A stretch of 64,000 nucleotides of DNA from Mycoplasmopsis glycophila (GCF_900660605.1 NZ_LR215024.1:620001-684000), one strand, 5' to 3'; counted from the stretch's first letter, positions 46,532 through 57,529 are shown. Notes: generated by a model not told the origin, from the sequence alone. Program-made: numbers and translations.

Positions 46532-46984
46532 TACCCCCTAAAATTTCTTTTATTAATTGTTATTAAAATTTGTTAAGAATTATTATAGAAAACCAAAAGA
46601 ATAAAACTTATTTACTTGCTATAAATAAGTTAAGGGTTTTCTTTTCATTTTCTACTAAATTAAGAACGATATAAATGTTGTTTTTGTTTGGAATGTGTTC
46701 AAAAACCTTATATAATAAATAAGGTATATTTTGAACAAAATGCTTATGCTGTGGTAAGTTTAAGTTTTAATTTTCAAACATACCATTAAAGCAAGGGTGA
46801 TGCTCTTGCTTTTTTCTTTTCCATATTTACTCCTTTGCTTGTATTAATTTTTAAGCTTAATATATAAGAGTTAATATGTTCAAAAGACCTTATCAAAAAT
46901 AAGGTATATTTTGAACAAAATGCTTATGCTGTGGTATTTTAAGTTTTTAATGTTTCTTCAAACAAATGTTTAATGTTAAATATG
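46532..46984 (-). promoter_or_regulatory. repetitive leader region with twin terminator hairpins
   Basis: About 450 nt without a normal gene. A block holding GTGGTA, AGCATAAGCATTTTGTTC and an ACCTTAT/ATAAGGT hairpin with T run (minus) occurs twice, at about 46703-46757 and 46886-46936. Between them lie a plus-strand type hairpin AAAGCAAGGG/CTCTTGCTTT (46788-46814) and a 12-codon frame. It looks like a regulated, partly duplicated leader between the 499-aa membrane protein gene and the RHH-lipoprotein genes. Confidence 0.6.
46786..46824 (-). CDS. possible 12-aa leader peptide
   Basis: MEKKKARASPLL with an excellent AAAGGAG five bases before ATG 46824. The coding stretch overlaps the AAAGCAAG/CTTGCTTT hairpin, so ribosome movement would change the fold. 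Attenuator-like arrangement; no proof of translation. Confidence 0.4.
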   Translation of the reverse strand: MEKKKARASPLL

Positions 46985-48484
46985 TTATGAAATGTGAATT
47001 TCAGTGTTATCACTTGTATCTTTACCAATATATATTGAATATCTATTTAAATAGTCATTAACAGGAACCAAAACAGCTTTATTGATTTCTTCGTTAATTT
47101 TGTTATTAATTGATACTATTGTACTTAATGAAACAGCTTCATTTAGTTCATTAGTGTAATATTTATCAGCGAATGTAACATCTATAATAAAAGTTTTTCC
47201 GTCAATTAAATAAGTATCATTAACGTGCGGAACTCACTCTTTTGTTTTTTTATCGTAATAGCGACTTTCAAAACCAAGATTTCTATAACCAAGTAAATTT
47301 AAACTCATATAAGTAAATTCACTATAAGCTTGGCAATTGAAATGTGCTATTTCGTTTTCTAAGCTTAAAAAGGTCATATTAAAAATGTTATTATTACCTT
47401 TTACATAGTCGGTTTTAATTACTAAATATTTAGCAATTGCTTTAACAGTTTTTTCTAAATCTCACTTTTTAGAAACGATGCTTCCTAAAATGTTTTTAAG
47501 TAAAGATAAATATTTTTGTTTCTTTGCGTTTATTTTAGCATAAAGAATATTTCTTTCTTCTTCTGTTAGTTGATTATCTTCGATTATGATTTCTTTGTTC
47601 ATTTCTATTAAGGACAATTCTCTTAATTTCTTGAAAGCATAATCTAAACGAGAATAGTATTCGTGTTCTCAAAAATCAGGAATTTGCTCCAAGGTTCAAT
47701 TACTTGTATCAACTAAATCTTCTTGATTAGCAACAATTCAAGCATCTTTCTTAAACTCTTCAAAAGCACTGTTGAATTCTTGATATAAAATAGTTAATTC
47801 TTGTTTTTTAGGACTAATTCATTCGCTTCGATTATTTGTCTCAATAGATATATTGCGTTTTTTTAAGTTTAAATCATTTGAATAATCTATAAAATGATTT
47901 TGACCAGGTTTATAAAAATAAGAATTAAAATTTATTTCCATAAATAAAGGAATAGCAGAGTTAATCAAGTAAGGGTTTATAAGAGATTTTTCTGCGTTCT
48001 CACGTATTAATTTTTCTTTTAAAGTTGTAGAACTGTTATCTATCTTTTCAAAAAGACTTTGTAACATCTTTAAGTTATAGTTATTTCAAGAAAATGATAA
48101 AGTTTCTTTTTCATAATTTGTTCTTAAAGTAAATTCTTCTAAAAGTTTATTCTTTCATTTTAAATAAAAATTTCTCAAATCTTTATTTTGGAGTTTAGCA
48201 TAATTTTCTTCTCAAAAGCTTTCAACTTTTTCTTGAATTTTACTATTAAAAGGAATTATGATTTTTGCTTTAATTTCGCTCATAATGTCTTTATTTTTTA
48301 TTTCTTGATATTTATTAAAAGCGGCCAAAAATATTTTTTCACGCTCTTTAATAGTTTCTTGTCTTACTTTTTCTTCTTTTTGTTTTTGCTCTTGATGTTT
48401 TTTTACTGCAAAATATATTCCAGTAGATAAAGAAGATACTAAAACTAACGATGTTAAGGGTAAAATTCATTTTCACTTTTTCAT
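46985..48484 (-). CDS. membrane-anchored ICE protein, unknown
   Basis: 499 aa. N-terminal hydrophobic segment (about 5-24: WILPLTSLVLVSSLSTGIYF), then a charged coiled-coil-like stretch (KKHQEQKQKEEKVRQETIKER) and a long soluble part. No family recognised. Probably exposed outside the cell, tethered by its N-terminus. Reads across several UGA codons; the start is ATG 48484. Confidence 0.7.
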
Positions 48485-48564
48485 AATACATTCCTTATTT
48501 TATAATTTTAATATATTAAAATTATAACAATTTATACATAACAAGTCAAGTTTTATAGTGAGTT
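48485..48564. other. short AT-rich spacer
   Basis: 80 nt between the 1035-aa protein gene and the 499-aa protein gene. It lacks the 17-bp intergenic motif found before the neighbouring genes. Weak TATA-like boxes only. Confidence 0.4.
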
Positions 48565-51500
48565 TTAATTAAGTTGTAAAGTCATTGAACTAGGAATTGC
48601 TTCTCCGTAATCTATAAATTCATTTGGAACGGCTATTTTATCGTGTAAGAAAACACTACCTAAATATGAACTAACATCGTCAGCAGAAGAAATTGTTCCA
48701 ATATTTTTATTTGTTGCTCTCATTCAACTTTCGGTATAAGAATATACAGGGTAATTCCTAATACCGTTTTGACCAGCAAGATAAAAACCAAACTTAACTA
48801 AATTATCGTCACCTGATTTTGTGGTCATACTTAATGGAACAACATAAAATTCAAACACAATATCATTACCGCTTCGAGAAATTTCAATTTTAGGTTTTCA
48901 TTGAATTTCGATAACGCTTTCTCTAAAAGTAAAAGCGTGGTCATCGTTTGATTTTGGAATTCTAATAAGTTGTCTTATTGTATATTTTTTAGTGATTTCA
49001 TTAGCAGTTCTATTGTAATCATAAACCTTTGATTGAAGACTTGAATAAGTTAGTGTTTTCTTTTCGTTATTGAAATTACATAAGAAATTTGAATTTCTAC
49101 TTTCTCAACTTTGATTAAAACTTATTCTTGATTTAAATAAAAGAGATTTAGACATAATAGAGTTGATTTTTTCGTCGTGATAATCTTCTATGTTTCTTCT
49201 CGCTTCACCTGGATAGCTTTCATAAGAATAATCAATATTGTCCAAAGCGTAAGACCTTGAAGCTTCTCACTGGTCAATACCTATTGTTGCTCCTAAATAA
49301 CCACCTAAGTCCCTAGGGTTTAAAACAAAATATTGAAAGTATGTGTCTTTTTCTTGTTTTCTGTTTTCTTTTCTATATGCTTCATAAATATCTTGAAAGT
49401 TAAAATGACGTTCATTTTCAAAATACATATCAAAAGCAAGCGCGTTGTTTTTATAACTTTCTTCATTAGTTCTATTAAATTTTTGGAATTGTGACTTAAC
49501 AGTATCTCATTCGTGACCAGCTTTAAAGAAAACAGTATCTGTGTTAAAAGTATTAGTTATTTGTCCAACACTCTTAACATTCAACGCTTCATATTTCAAT
49601 TTATATTCGTCGTTGGTATTTTCGGTAACCACAACATCACCTCGTTTGTCTTTTATCTGTTTATCTTTTTCTTTAATGTCTTGATTTAGTCTATAAATTA
49701 ACGAACCAGCAAGAGCGTTTTCGCCATTTGTTCCAACATCAAATCGCCAATTTCTGCTTCCTGTTAATTCATAAAGCTTATCTTCATAGTTAGTTAATTC
49801 ACTTGAACTAGAAGCAGAATTCCCCCTTTCACGTTCATATTTTTGTTTATATTCTTCCGCTAACGCAAGAGCTTCCTGTTTTTCTCTTGTTAAAGTCGCT
49901 ATGCTCTCGTCTTTTTCAGCATTTTCACGCTCTAAATTAGCTTTTTGAGTTTCTAATTCGCTAATTCTTGCTTCATTTTGCGTTTTAGTTGTTTCAAGTC
50001 TTGAAATTTCTTGTTTCTTGTTTTCTAAATCACGGTTAAGTCCTTGATTTTGAGTTTGTAAATTAGAAATTTCTTGCTCTTTTTGTTTTAGAGTAGCATC
50101 TTTTTCTCTAATTTCAGTTTCTTTTTGTGAAATGATAGTTTGTTTATCATTTATTTCTCTTCTTAATCTTTCAACCAATGAGTTAGCTAATGCGTTTTCA
50201 CCATTTTCGCCTGCTTCAAAATTCTCGTCTTCGCTTCCAACATATTCATTAAGTTTTTGTTTTGCTTTGTTAAATCTATCTTTTAAATTAGCAATTTTAT
50301 TTTTAAGTGTTTGAATTACTCCACCAGTAGCATTTTCACCATTAGTTCCAAAATCTTTTAATGGACTAATTCTTTCACCTGTTAGTTTTTCAATTTGGTC
50401 AATTAGCTGGTTAAGATATTTAACAAGCTCAGCATTTCTTTCTTTGTTGAGCTCTAACATTTTGAATAAGCTATCATTAAGAACAGTAGCATTAGCATTT
50501 GCTTTATCTTTTAAAAGATTAAGCAATCTAATTTGGTCGTCATAGTTTTCTTTAATTAGATTATCGTCATTAAAGAAAAATTCTTTGTAATCTTCGTCGC
50601 TTAAATTTAAGAACTTATCATAAGGAATTTCATATTTAGGTTCAAGAGTATCAAGGTTATCATAAGTAGAGTTTAATGAAATTTGCTTATTATCATTAAT
50701 AGTAAGAGTTTCACCATTTAAAAGTCTTGTATAATCACCTTGATTAACTTTAAGACTAATAATTTTTGCTAAATCACTGTTTTCTTCTTCTAATAAATCA
50801 TTATAGTCAGTAAATAAATTATCGACAAAGTTTGTATTTTTCTCTTTAATAGAATTTGTTAAAGCAACAAGCTCTTTGATTGCTTTTCGATATTCTAATA
50901 AAGAATTAAGTAAAGCTTTTTTATCAATATCTCTTTGTTCTGTAAGAGTACTTATTTGCTTTTCGTTTTCTTTGATTGTATTTTCTCTTTCAGTAATAGT
51001 ATTGTTTAAATCAACAATGTGATTATTTAAATTAGTAATCTCTTGCTCTTTTTCGGCAATAATTTGATCTTTTTTATCATTTTCACCTTGTAAAAATGAA
51101 ATTTCCATATTTAGCATAGCAATCTTGTGATTATTTTCTGCTATAAGGTCTTCAATTTTATTAAGAAGCATAAGGTTTTGCTTCTCCTTTTCTTCTAATT
51201 CTCTTTCTAATTCACTATAAGCATCACGTAATTCTGCTAAATCTATTTCTAATAGGCGAATAGTTTCTTCTTTTTCGGCAATATCTCTTCGTAATTCATT
51301 AACAAGCGAACCGTTTAATGCGTTTTCACCATTAGATCCAAAGTCAAAGTTTTCGTCTTCGCTTCCAACTAAAATAAGTAATTTAGCTCTTGCTTTGATA
51401 AGTTTGTTTCTTTCAGCTTCTAACTGCTCTTTTAAAGAAGCAATTTGTTCTTCTTTATCTCTTAACTTTGCTTTTAAATTATCAACGGCATTTTCTAAAT

Positions 51501-51672
51501 TAGTTATTTCAATATTAAGATTTAGAATTTGTTTTTTATCACTTTCAATTTGCTTAATTTGAGAACAATGTTTCATAAGGAGCGGTGGTATGATAATAGC
51601 ACCAGCTACTCCCATACCTAATATTGAAGCTAAAATTAGCTTCTTTCTATTTTTCTTTTTATTTTTTTCCAT
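48565..51672 (-). CDS. large coiled-coil surface protein with repeated NGENA modules
   Basis: 1035 aa. Starts MEKNKKKNRKKLILASILGM, then a membrane segment (12-32) and a single Cys (PPLLMKHC), possibly lipidated though not a standard lipobox. Long heptad-rich coiled coils follow (about 40-280 and 440-690). A module of the form VGSEDENF.FG.NGENA..GSL...LR recurs at least four times. The C-terminal third is a separate folded domain ending in SSMTLQLN. Likely an exposed adhesin-like or spacer protein of the ICE. Same 5' end as the 468-aa gene upstream. Confidence 0.8.
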
Positions 51673-51685
51673 TTTTATATCTCCT

Positions 51686-51702
51686 GTGGTAAGTTTAAGT
51701 TA
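51686..51702 (-). repeat. 17-bp intergenic motif, copy 3
   Basis: Minus strand TAACTTAAACTTACCAC followed by AGGAG and the start of the 1035-aa gene. See copy 9 at 56844. Confidence 0.8.
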
Positions 51703-51722
51703 TGAATATTTTTTTAAATTAA

Positions 51723-53129
51723 CTAGTTGTCTTGATTTTTGTTTCTTAATCTATAAATTAATGAACCAGGTTTAGCATTTTCACCATTTTCACCTGTTTC
51801 AAAATTCTCGTCTTCGCTTCCGGTTAATTCATTGATTTTTTCTTTCGCTTTATTAAATCTTTCTTCCAAGTTAGCAATTTGATTTTTAAGTTTATATAAA
51901 GGCCCATTTTCGATAGCAGAAATTTTGTTTTCATATGCTTCATTGTCCATATCTTCTCTCATTATAGGTGGATTTTGATATCAAGCACCTGTAAGAAATG
52001 ATAATGAATTCATTAGCAAGTAAAGATATTTAACATATGCTTCATTTCTTTTTTTGTATATTTCTAAAACTAGTTTTAAACTATCATTAAGTAACTTTAC
52101 ATTTAAATTTACTTTATCTTTTATGTAATTAAGAAGCTTAATTTGTTCATTATAGTTTTCGTCAATTAAGTTTTCATTATTAAAGAAAAATTCTATATAT
52201 TCTTCGTCGCTTAAATTCAAAATTTCATTATAAGAGATGTTGTATTTAGGTACAACACCATCAAAATTATCATAAGCATAAGGTAAAGAAATTGTTGAAA
52301 AAAAATCAATATCAACAAAATAATCGCCGCTACTTCAATAATCTTTTTCTCGCTCAATTGTTTCACCATTTAAAAGTCTTGTGTATTGTTCGCTGTCAAG
52401 AGATATTCACAAAATGTCTTTTATTATATCGTTTTGATGTTCTACATATAAACTTGAATTACTTTCATATATTCCCATTACATTTGTGAAAGTAGGAAAT
52501 AAATTATCAACAAAAGCACTATTTTTCTCTTTCATAGAGTTTGTTAAAAGAGCAAATTCCTTGATTGCTTTCCGGTATTCTAATAAAGAAGCAATAGCAA
52601 TGTTTTTATCTATATTTATTTTAATAATTGAAGCAACTTTGCTTTCTTTTTCTTCTATTTCTCTTTCTAATTCACTATAAGCATCTTTTAATTCTTCCAA
52701 ATCTATTTCTAATAGGCGAATAGTTTCTTCTTTTTCAGCAACGTCTCTTCTTAATTCCTTAACAAGCGAACCCTGTAATGAATTTATACCTTTTTCACCA
52801 AAGTCAAAATTCTCGTCTTCGCTTCCAACTAAAATACGCAATTTAGCTCTTGCTTTATTAAGTTTGCTTTTTTCTGCTTCTAATTCATTTCTTAAAGAAG
52901 CGATTTCTTCTTCCTTATTTGTTTGCTTTTCTTCAAGTCTATAAATAGCATTTTCTAAATTAACTGCTTTATTATTAAGCTCAAAATACTTTTTATCACT
53001 TTCAATTTGCTTAATTTGAGAACAATGTTTCATAAGGAGCGGTGGTATGATAATAGCACCAGCTACTCCCATACCTAATATTGAAGCTAAAATTAGCTTC
53101 TTTCTATTTTTCTTTTTATTCTTTTCCAT
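51723..53129 (-). CDS. coiled-coil surface protein, shorter paralogue
   Basis: 468 aa. The first 46 residues match the 1035-aa protein encoded next, except at the very end of the stretch. Both share the coiled-coil module RAKL.ILVGSEDENFDFG, the INGETI-type middle part (NLSDEEYIEFFFNNENLI...) and a final module ELTGSEDENFETGENGENA before a short end. It looks like a version of the neighbour that lost the middle coiled coils and the C-terminal domain, probably through recombination between modules. Reads across three UGA codons. Confidence 0.78.
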
Positions 53130-53142
53130 TTTTATATCTCCT

Positions 53143-53159
53143 GTGGTAAGTTTAAGTTT
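53143..53159 (-). repeat. 17-bp intergenic motif, copy 4
   Basis: Exact AAACTTAAACTTACCAC on the minus strand between the stop of the 165-aa gene and the AGGAG site of the 468-aa gene. Confidence 0.85.
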
Positions 53160-53655
53160 AGAAAGTCATTTCGTTATAACTTTCTTTATCAAGCTCTTTC
53201 TTTAATTTTGTTTCGAGCTTTGAATGAAAATTAATTAAAAATTTGTAAAGAACAAATGTTTCTGCTTTTGTGAGCATATCATTAATATTTATTTTGTTTT
53301 TATTATTTCACCCAAAGGTATTGAAATAATCATTTTCATTTTCAATGAAATATTCAAACTTTTTAGAAAGTTCATTTCTTAAATCGTCTTCATATCTATT
53401 AACATTATTTTCTGCTATTTCTTTGAGATTTTGATTTGCTAGAAACATAATTTCTTCAAAGGTATAAACTTGTTTATCTTTCAAGTTTTCTATTGCTCTA
53501 TCAAGATATTCATTTGCTGTGTTTGTAAATGAAAGACTTTCAAAGTCAGCAATTTCTTTATTGTTATTAAGAATTTGATTAGTCAGCTTATTTATGGTAT
53601 TTGTTTCTTTGAATTTATCAATTAATTCTTTGAATTCTTTTTTATTTAAAATCAT
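53158..53655 (-). CDS. small acidic paralogue family, member 5
   Basis: 165 aa from ATG 53655 (GCAGGGAA before it); ATG 53676 is also in frame and would overlap the upstream gene. Charged, helical (NKKEFKELIDKFKETNTINK...). Ends KKELDKESYNEMTF, a variant of the EMTL ending of its relatives. No known domain. Confidence 0.65.
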
Positions 53656-53665
53656 TTTCCCTGCT

Positions 53666-54211
53666 TTACATTTCAATACCTAAATCTTTTTCTTCTTCGA
53701 CACTTAATTCTTTTTCAAGTTCCTTTGTGAATTCTTTTTTAAATTCATTGTGAAACTCATATAAGAAATCTTCAATAATATATCGCTCTGCTGCTCTTAA
53801 AACATTATGAGTTGATGTTTTTTCTGGTTCAAACGTTTCAAAATATTCTATGTGATTATCGATTAAATATTTTATTTTTTCAAATGATTGAAATTCTAAA
53901 TCTTCGTCATAAATATTAGCGTTATCATAAGCGATATATGGTATTTGTTTTTCCATTTGTTCTAATAAATCATTTAAAGAATTTGCTTTATCATATTCAA
54001 CTTTTTCACTAAATCTTTCAAAATAATCTTCAACAACTAAATCAATTTCGTAATCTCTACACCCTGTAAAGTCTAGATTATTTAAATTTAATCAATCAAA
54101 TTTATTATTTTTGGTTGAAATTTTTTTTGCTAATTGATAAATTTTATATTCATTGCTTCATTTTTTAATTAAATCTCACGCTTTAAAATCTCATTCTTTA
54201 TCAAAATTCAT
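53666..54211 (-). CDS. small acidic paralogue family, member 4
   Basis: 181 aa. Begins MNFDKEWDFKAWDLIKKW like its neighbours and is rich in Asp/Glu/Tyr/Trp (several Trp from UGA). Ends EKELSVEEEKDLGIEM, so the usual EMTL tail is altered. No motif at its 3' side; the next gene starts within 11 nt. Confidence 0.68.
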
Positions 54212-54221
54212 ATATTCTCCT

Positions 54222-54238
54222 GTGGTAAGTTTAGATTA
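54222..54238 (-). repeat. 17-bp intergenic motif, copy 5
   Basis: TAATCTAAACTTACCAC on the minus strand. Its first three bases are the stop codon of member 3; AGGAG of member 4 follows. Confidence 0.8.
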
Positions 54239-54721
54239 CAATGTCATTTCATTATCTTCTTCTAATTCAAGTTCATTTTCTAAAATATTTTCAAATGTGT
54301 TGTTAGAGTGATATAAAAAATAATTAATCAAGGTTTTTTCAGCAGCTTTTAAAACATCATAAATACTTGTTTTTTCTTTAATGTATTCAAAATATCAAGG
54401 GTCTTTATCAATTAAAAATTTGATTTTTTCTGTTGTTTTTTCTGCTAATTGATTTTCTTTTGTGTTTATGTGTGTTTCCGCTATGCTTGGTAGCTTTTCA
54501 CATTCAATATAGTCAATACACTCACCTAACGAATTGAAATTTTCTTTTTGAATAGTTTTTTCAAAAGCATCGATGTAATCATATAAAGGACAATCATAAA
54601 AAACATCATTTATATAAGGTCAATCTTCATACAACATCACCTTTTCATATATGTGCTGAGCTAAACTATCTTTGTCTTGATTTTTAAATCAATTTAAGAT
54701 TTTTTCTTTATCAAAATTCAT
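54236..54721 (-). CDS. small acidic paralogue family, member 3
   Basis: 161 aa. N-terminal MNFDKEKILNWFKNQDKDSL, central acidic helix-rich part, C-terminal ENELELEEDNEMTL. Shared ends with members 1, 2 and 4. Cytoplasmic by lack of signal or membrane segment. Confidence 0.7.
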
Positions 54722-54731
54722 ATATTCTCCT

Positions 54732-54748
54732 ATGGTAAGTTTAGGTTA
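54732..54748 (-). repeat. 17-bp intergenic motif, copy 6
   Basis: TAACCTAAACTTACCAT on the minus strand (last base differs from the others). Includes the stop codon of member 2. Confidence 0.8.
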
Positions 54749-55267
54749 TAAAGTCATTTCTTTATTGTTTTCTAATTCATACTCTTTTTCAAATTGATTT
54801 TGTGTGATATTTTCGAATAAATGTTTCAGCATTTCTTCTTTATAGCTATATAAACACTCTTTAAGAATTTCGAATTCAGCAATTTTTAATAAACCAATTG
54901 TTTTTTGCTCTTGGAATTGTTTATCATTATTAACCGTTTCAAGCGCATCGTCAAAATAACCATTTTCTTCTAAATATTCAAGTTTGAAAAACGCATTATT
55001 TCCTAACTCAAAATCATAAATATTGATATTTCACTGTGCAACTTCGTGAATAATATCATTTGTTAAGAACTCGTCTAAATCTTTTAAATTACTTATTTGC
55101 TTAAAAGATGCATTTTCAATTTGACTGTGAAAATCTTGAATTGCTTCTAATAAATTAACTGAGTTTCTTAATGTTTCGCTGGTTCTTAAATCTGTTTCAT
55201 AAACATTAATGTCCTTTACATCAAAATCAAAAGTTTCTATCAATTTTAAAATGTTTTCTTTATTCAT
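54746..55267 (-). CDS. small acidic paralogue family, member 2
   Basis: 173 aa. MNKENILKLIETFDFDVKDI at the start, FEKEYELENNKEMTL at the end. Mostly helical and negatively charged. UGA read as Trp once (QWNINIYDFE). Function unknown. Confidence 0.7.
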
Positions 55268-55280
55268 TATATTTTCTCCT

Positions 55281-55297
55281 GTGGTAAGTTTAGGTTA
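55281..55297 (-). repeat. 17-bp intergenic motif, copy 7
   Basis: TAACCTAAACTTACCAC on the minus strand, including the stop codon of member 1; AGGAG of member 2 follows. Confidence 0.85.
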
Positions 55298-55783
55298 TAA
55301 AGTCATTTCTTTATCGTTTTCTAATTCAAGTTCTTTTTCAAATTCACTTTTACATTCATTACTGAACTCTCTTAAAAAATCAGTAAGAATATAATTATCT
55401 GCTATACCAAGTATGTCCCTTGAATTTGTAATGTTATTATCTTTTGTAATCACATATTTATAATTTTCTAACATATAGTCAATTTTACGAACCAAATCGT
55501 TATATCAGTTTCAACTACAATCATAAAGATTAGCGTTGTTATTCGCTATGGTTGTAAGTTCATTATCTATTTTTTCAAAAATTTCATTTATTGAACTTGT
55601 TCCCCTGTCTTTTATTAATGTTTCTAAATTCTCAAAATACTCATACATTGCTTCCTGAAAAGCAACACTATCTAAATCAGGTATATAAGAATTGTAAAAA
55701 GTCCTTGATTTTAAAGTTTCTGGTTTATCTTCTTCGTATCATTTTCCAAGTAAATTTAATGCTTGTTGTTTATTAAAATTCAT
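55295..55783 (-). CDS. small acidic paralogue family, member 1
   Basis: 162 aa. MNFNKQQALNLLGKWYEEDK at the start, EFEKELELENDKEMTL at the end. The first of five related genes in a row, each 160-181 aa with similar termini and divergent centres. No domain recognised; an anti-restriction or DNA-mimic role would fit the acidity but is only a guess. Confidence 0.7.
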
Positions 55784-55793
55784 ATATTCCCCT

Positions 55794-55810
55794 GTGGTAA
55801 GTTTAAGTTT
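55794..55810 (-). repeat. 17-bp intergenic motif, copy 8
   Basis: Exact AAACTTAAACTTACCAC on the minus strand, followed by AGGGG and member 1 of the paralogue array. Confidence 0.85.
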
Positions 55811-55820
55811 TTTTAAATAG

Positions 55821-56549
55821 TTAGTTTAATTTGCTATCATTTTCAAATTTCATAATTATTTCTTGAATAAGACTTTTAGGTATATTACTTCTATCTTTTC
55901 TTGAAAATCTATTGAGATTTTTTCCGTTCTTTTCAGGTTTATCTCATTTCAAATTTAAATTAATGTTTGATAAAAAGATAGTTGGTTTATTTGTAAATTC
56001 TTCGTCATAATGACTATACATTGTACGATTAAGAATATGTTTTGGACTAAAATTGAAAATCTCTAATATTTTTCAAATATTACTTTGGTAAGGGTTTTCA
56101 ATAGCAAAATATTTTGGTTTATAATGCTTAATAATTTCAATCGTTGAAAGTGCTGTGCTAAAACCATTTAAAAATAACTTTGCTTTTGAAACGGGGTTTC
56201 TAATTTTGGTTTTTGGTGCTGCTATGTTGTGTTTATCATAAAATTCAAAAGTCTTTAACTGAATATTTGCTTTATCACCACTAACATCAATTTTTTCAAC
56301 AAACATTGTGTTTGTATCTGCTTTACTCCAACTATTACAAGGTGGTGAAGCTAAAATGATGTCTGGTTTTGGTAATTTATCAAGTTCATTAAATAAATCG
56401 TCATTTAAAATAGATAAATTAAGTTGGTGATAATTCTCTTCATTTTTTTTGTTTATTCCAATGCTATGAATTTCATATTTATCTTTTAAACTGTGATAAT
56501 AACATCTGTTCGCATCGTCAAAAAGACCCCATATAACTAGCTTTTTCAT
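55821..56549 (-). CDS. DNA methyltransferase-like protein
   Basis: 242 aa, cytoplasmic. KLVIWGLFDDANRCYYHSL resembles a cofactor-binding start, and DIILASPPCNSWSKAD carries the PPC catalytic loop of cytosine-5 methyltransferases. KPKYFAIENPYQSNIW and a final helical part follow. Short for a full enzyme, so specificity or activity is uncertain. No restriction gene is next to it; it may protect the ICE from host restriction. Confidence 0.68.
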
Positions 56550-56558
56550 TGTTTTTAA

Positions 56559-56822
56559 TTATTTGGTTAATTTTACAATTTGCTTTGATAGTTCTTTTGA
56601 CGCACTTTTTGAATTTTGAGAGATTTGTTCAATTTTTTGAAAGTAGTCTTTAATTATATTTTCCAAACTATCTTTTGTGTCTTTCGAAATAAGTGTGGAG
56701 TTTTTAATTAAATTCAGTTGTTGCTGTTTGAGTTTAATTAAATTATTTAAAAAATAAATCTCATTCGAAAGAACCATAAAGTCTTGTTGTAATTGATTAA
56801 GTTTTAATAATTTATCTTCCAT
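56559..56822 (-). CDS. small coiled-coil protein
   Basis: 87 aa, one long helix with heptad pattern (LLKLNQLQQDFMVLSNEIYF...). No domain known. Starts at ATG 56822 with AGGAG, nine bases before the methyltransferase gene downstream. Confidence 0.6.
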   Translation of the reverse strand: MEDKLLKLNQLQQDFMVLSNEIYFLNNLIKLKQQQLNLIKNSTLISKDTKDSLENIIKDYFQKIEQISQNSKSASKELSKQIVKLTK

Positions 56823-56843
56823 AAAATGCTCCTTTGCTTGTTT

Positions 56844-56860
56844 GTGGTAAGTTTAAGTTT
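56844..56860 (-). repeat. 17-bp intergenic motif, copy 9
   Basis: Exact AAACTTAAACTTACCAC on the minus strand. Nine copies of this motif occur from 46751 to 56860, all in gene direction, most directly before AGGAG and a start codon. Here 16 nt separate it from the AGGAG site. Confidence 0.85.
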
Positions 56861-56872
56861 TTTTGATTGCTA

Positions 56873-57514
56873 TTATTTTTCAAATGAAAAATCTTTTTCT
56901 ATTTCATTAGAAATATCTGTGCTATTAGGTTTTAACCCGCGATTAACATCTTCTTCTAAAACAAAAGTTCTTTTAAAATCTTGTGGTTCTATGTTTGGAA
57001 AATTAATCACGTAATCTTCTTCTGTAAATTCTTTTACTTTTGTTTCTTCGTTTTGTTTTTGTGGTTTAGTAGTTGTATTTGATAAGAAATCTTCTCTTTT
57101 TGCTTGAATTTGAGATTGTTTAGCTGCTTGATAATAAGCATAATTATCAATTACAGGAACATATTCTTTTTTATTTGTATTTTCATTAACCATTCAAGCA
57201 GAAACTTTCTTAATAACATTAATTACTGTTCCGCTTGAACTTGGTTCTTGTTCAAAAGAAACTGCACAAAAATTATGAATTAATGATTGAATTGTTGCGT
57301 CCATTGATTGACCAGTGACTTTTTGGTAATCTTTTGGTTGGAAATATCAAAAAGGGTAGTATTTAACTTGTTCTCCCTTTTGAATTTTAAGAGTTAAGAT
57401 GTAGTAAATTTGGTTAGGGTCTTTTTGAGATGTATATTTCTCAACATTAGATGTAAATGTTCCATACATTTCATTTTGGAATTGTTTGTTTTGATTTTTT
57501 CTTTCGTAAGTCAT
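56873..57514 (-). CDS. ICE protein of unknown function
   Basis: 213 aa. N-terminal half (about 1-107) has beta-strand-like alternation (QIYYILTLKIQKGEQVKYYPFWYFQPKDYQKV) that might be an OB-type fold such as a single-strand binding protein; the C-terminal half is charged and disordered, ending in DISNEIEKDFSFEK. An acidic tail is common in SSB proteins, but this match is weak. ATG 57514 follows AAAGGAG. Confidence 0.6.
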
Positions 57515-57529
57515 AAATTACTCCTTTAA

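Noticed and set aside
46751-56860. The 17-bp motif as CRISPR repeats or inserted elements
   Set aside because: Copies are hundreds to thousands of bases apart, always between genes in gene direction.
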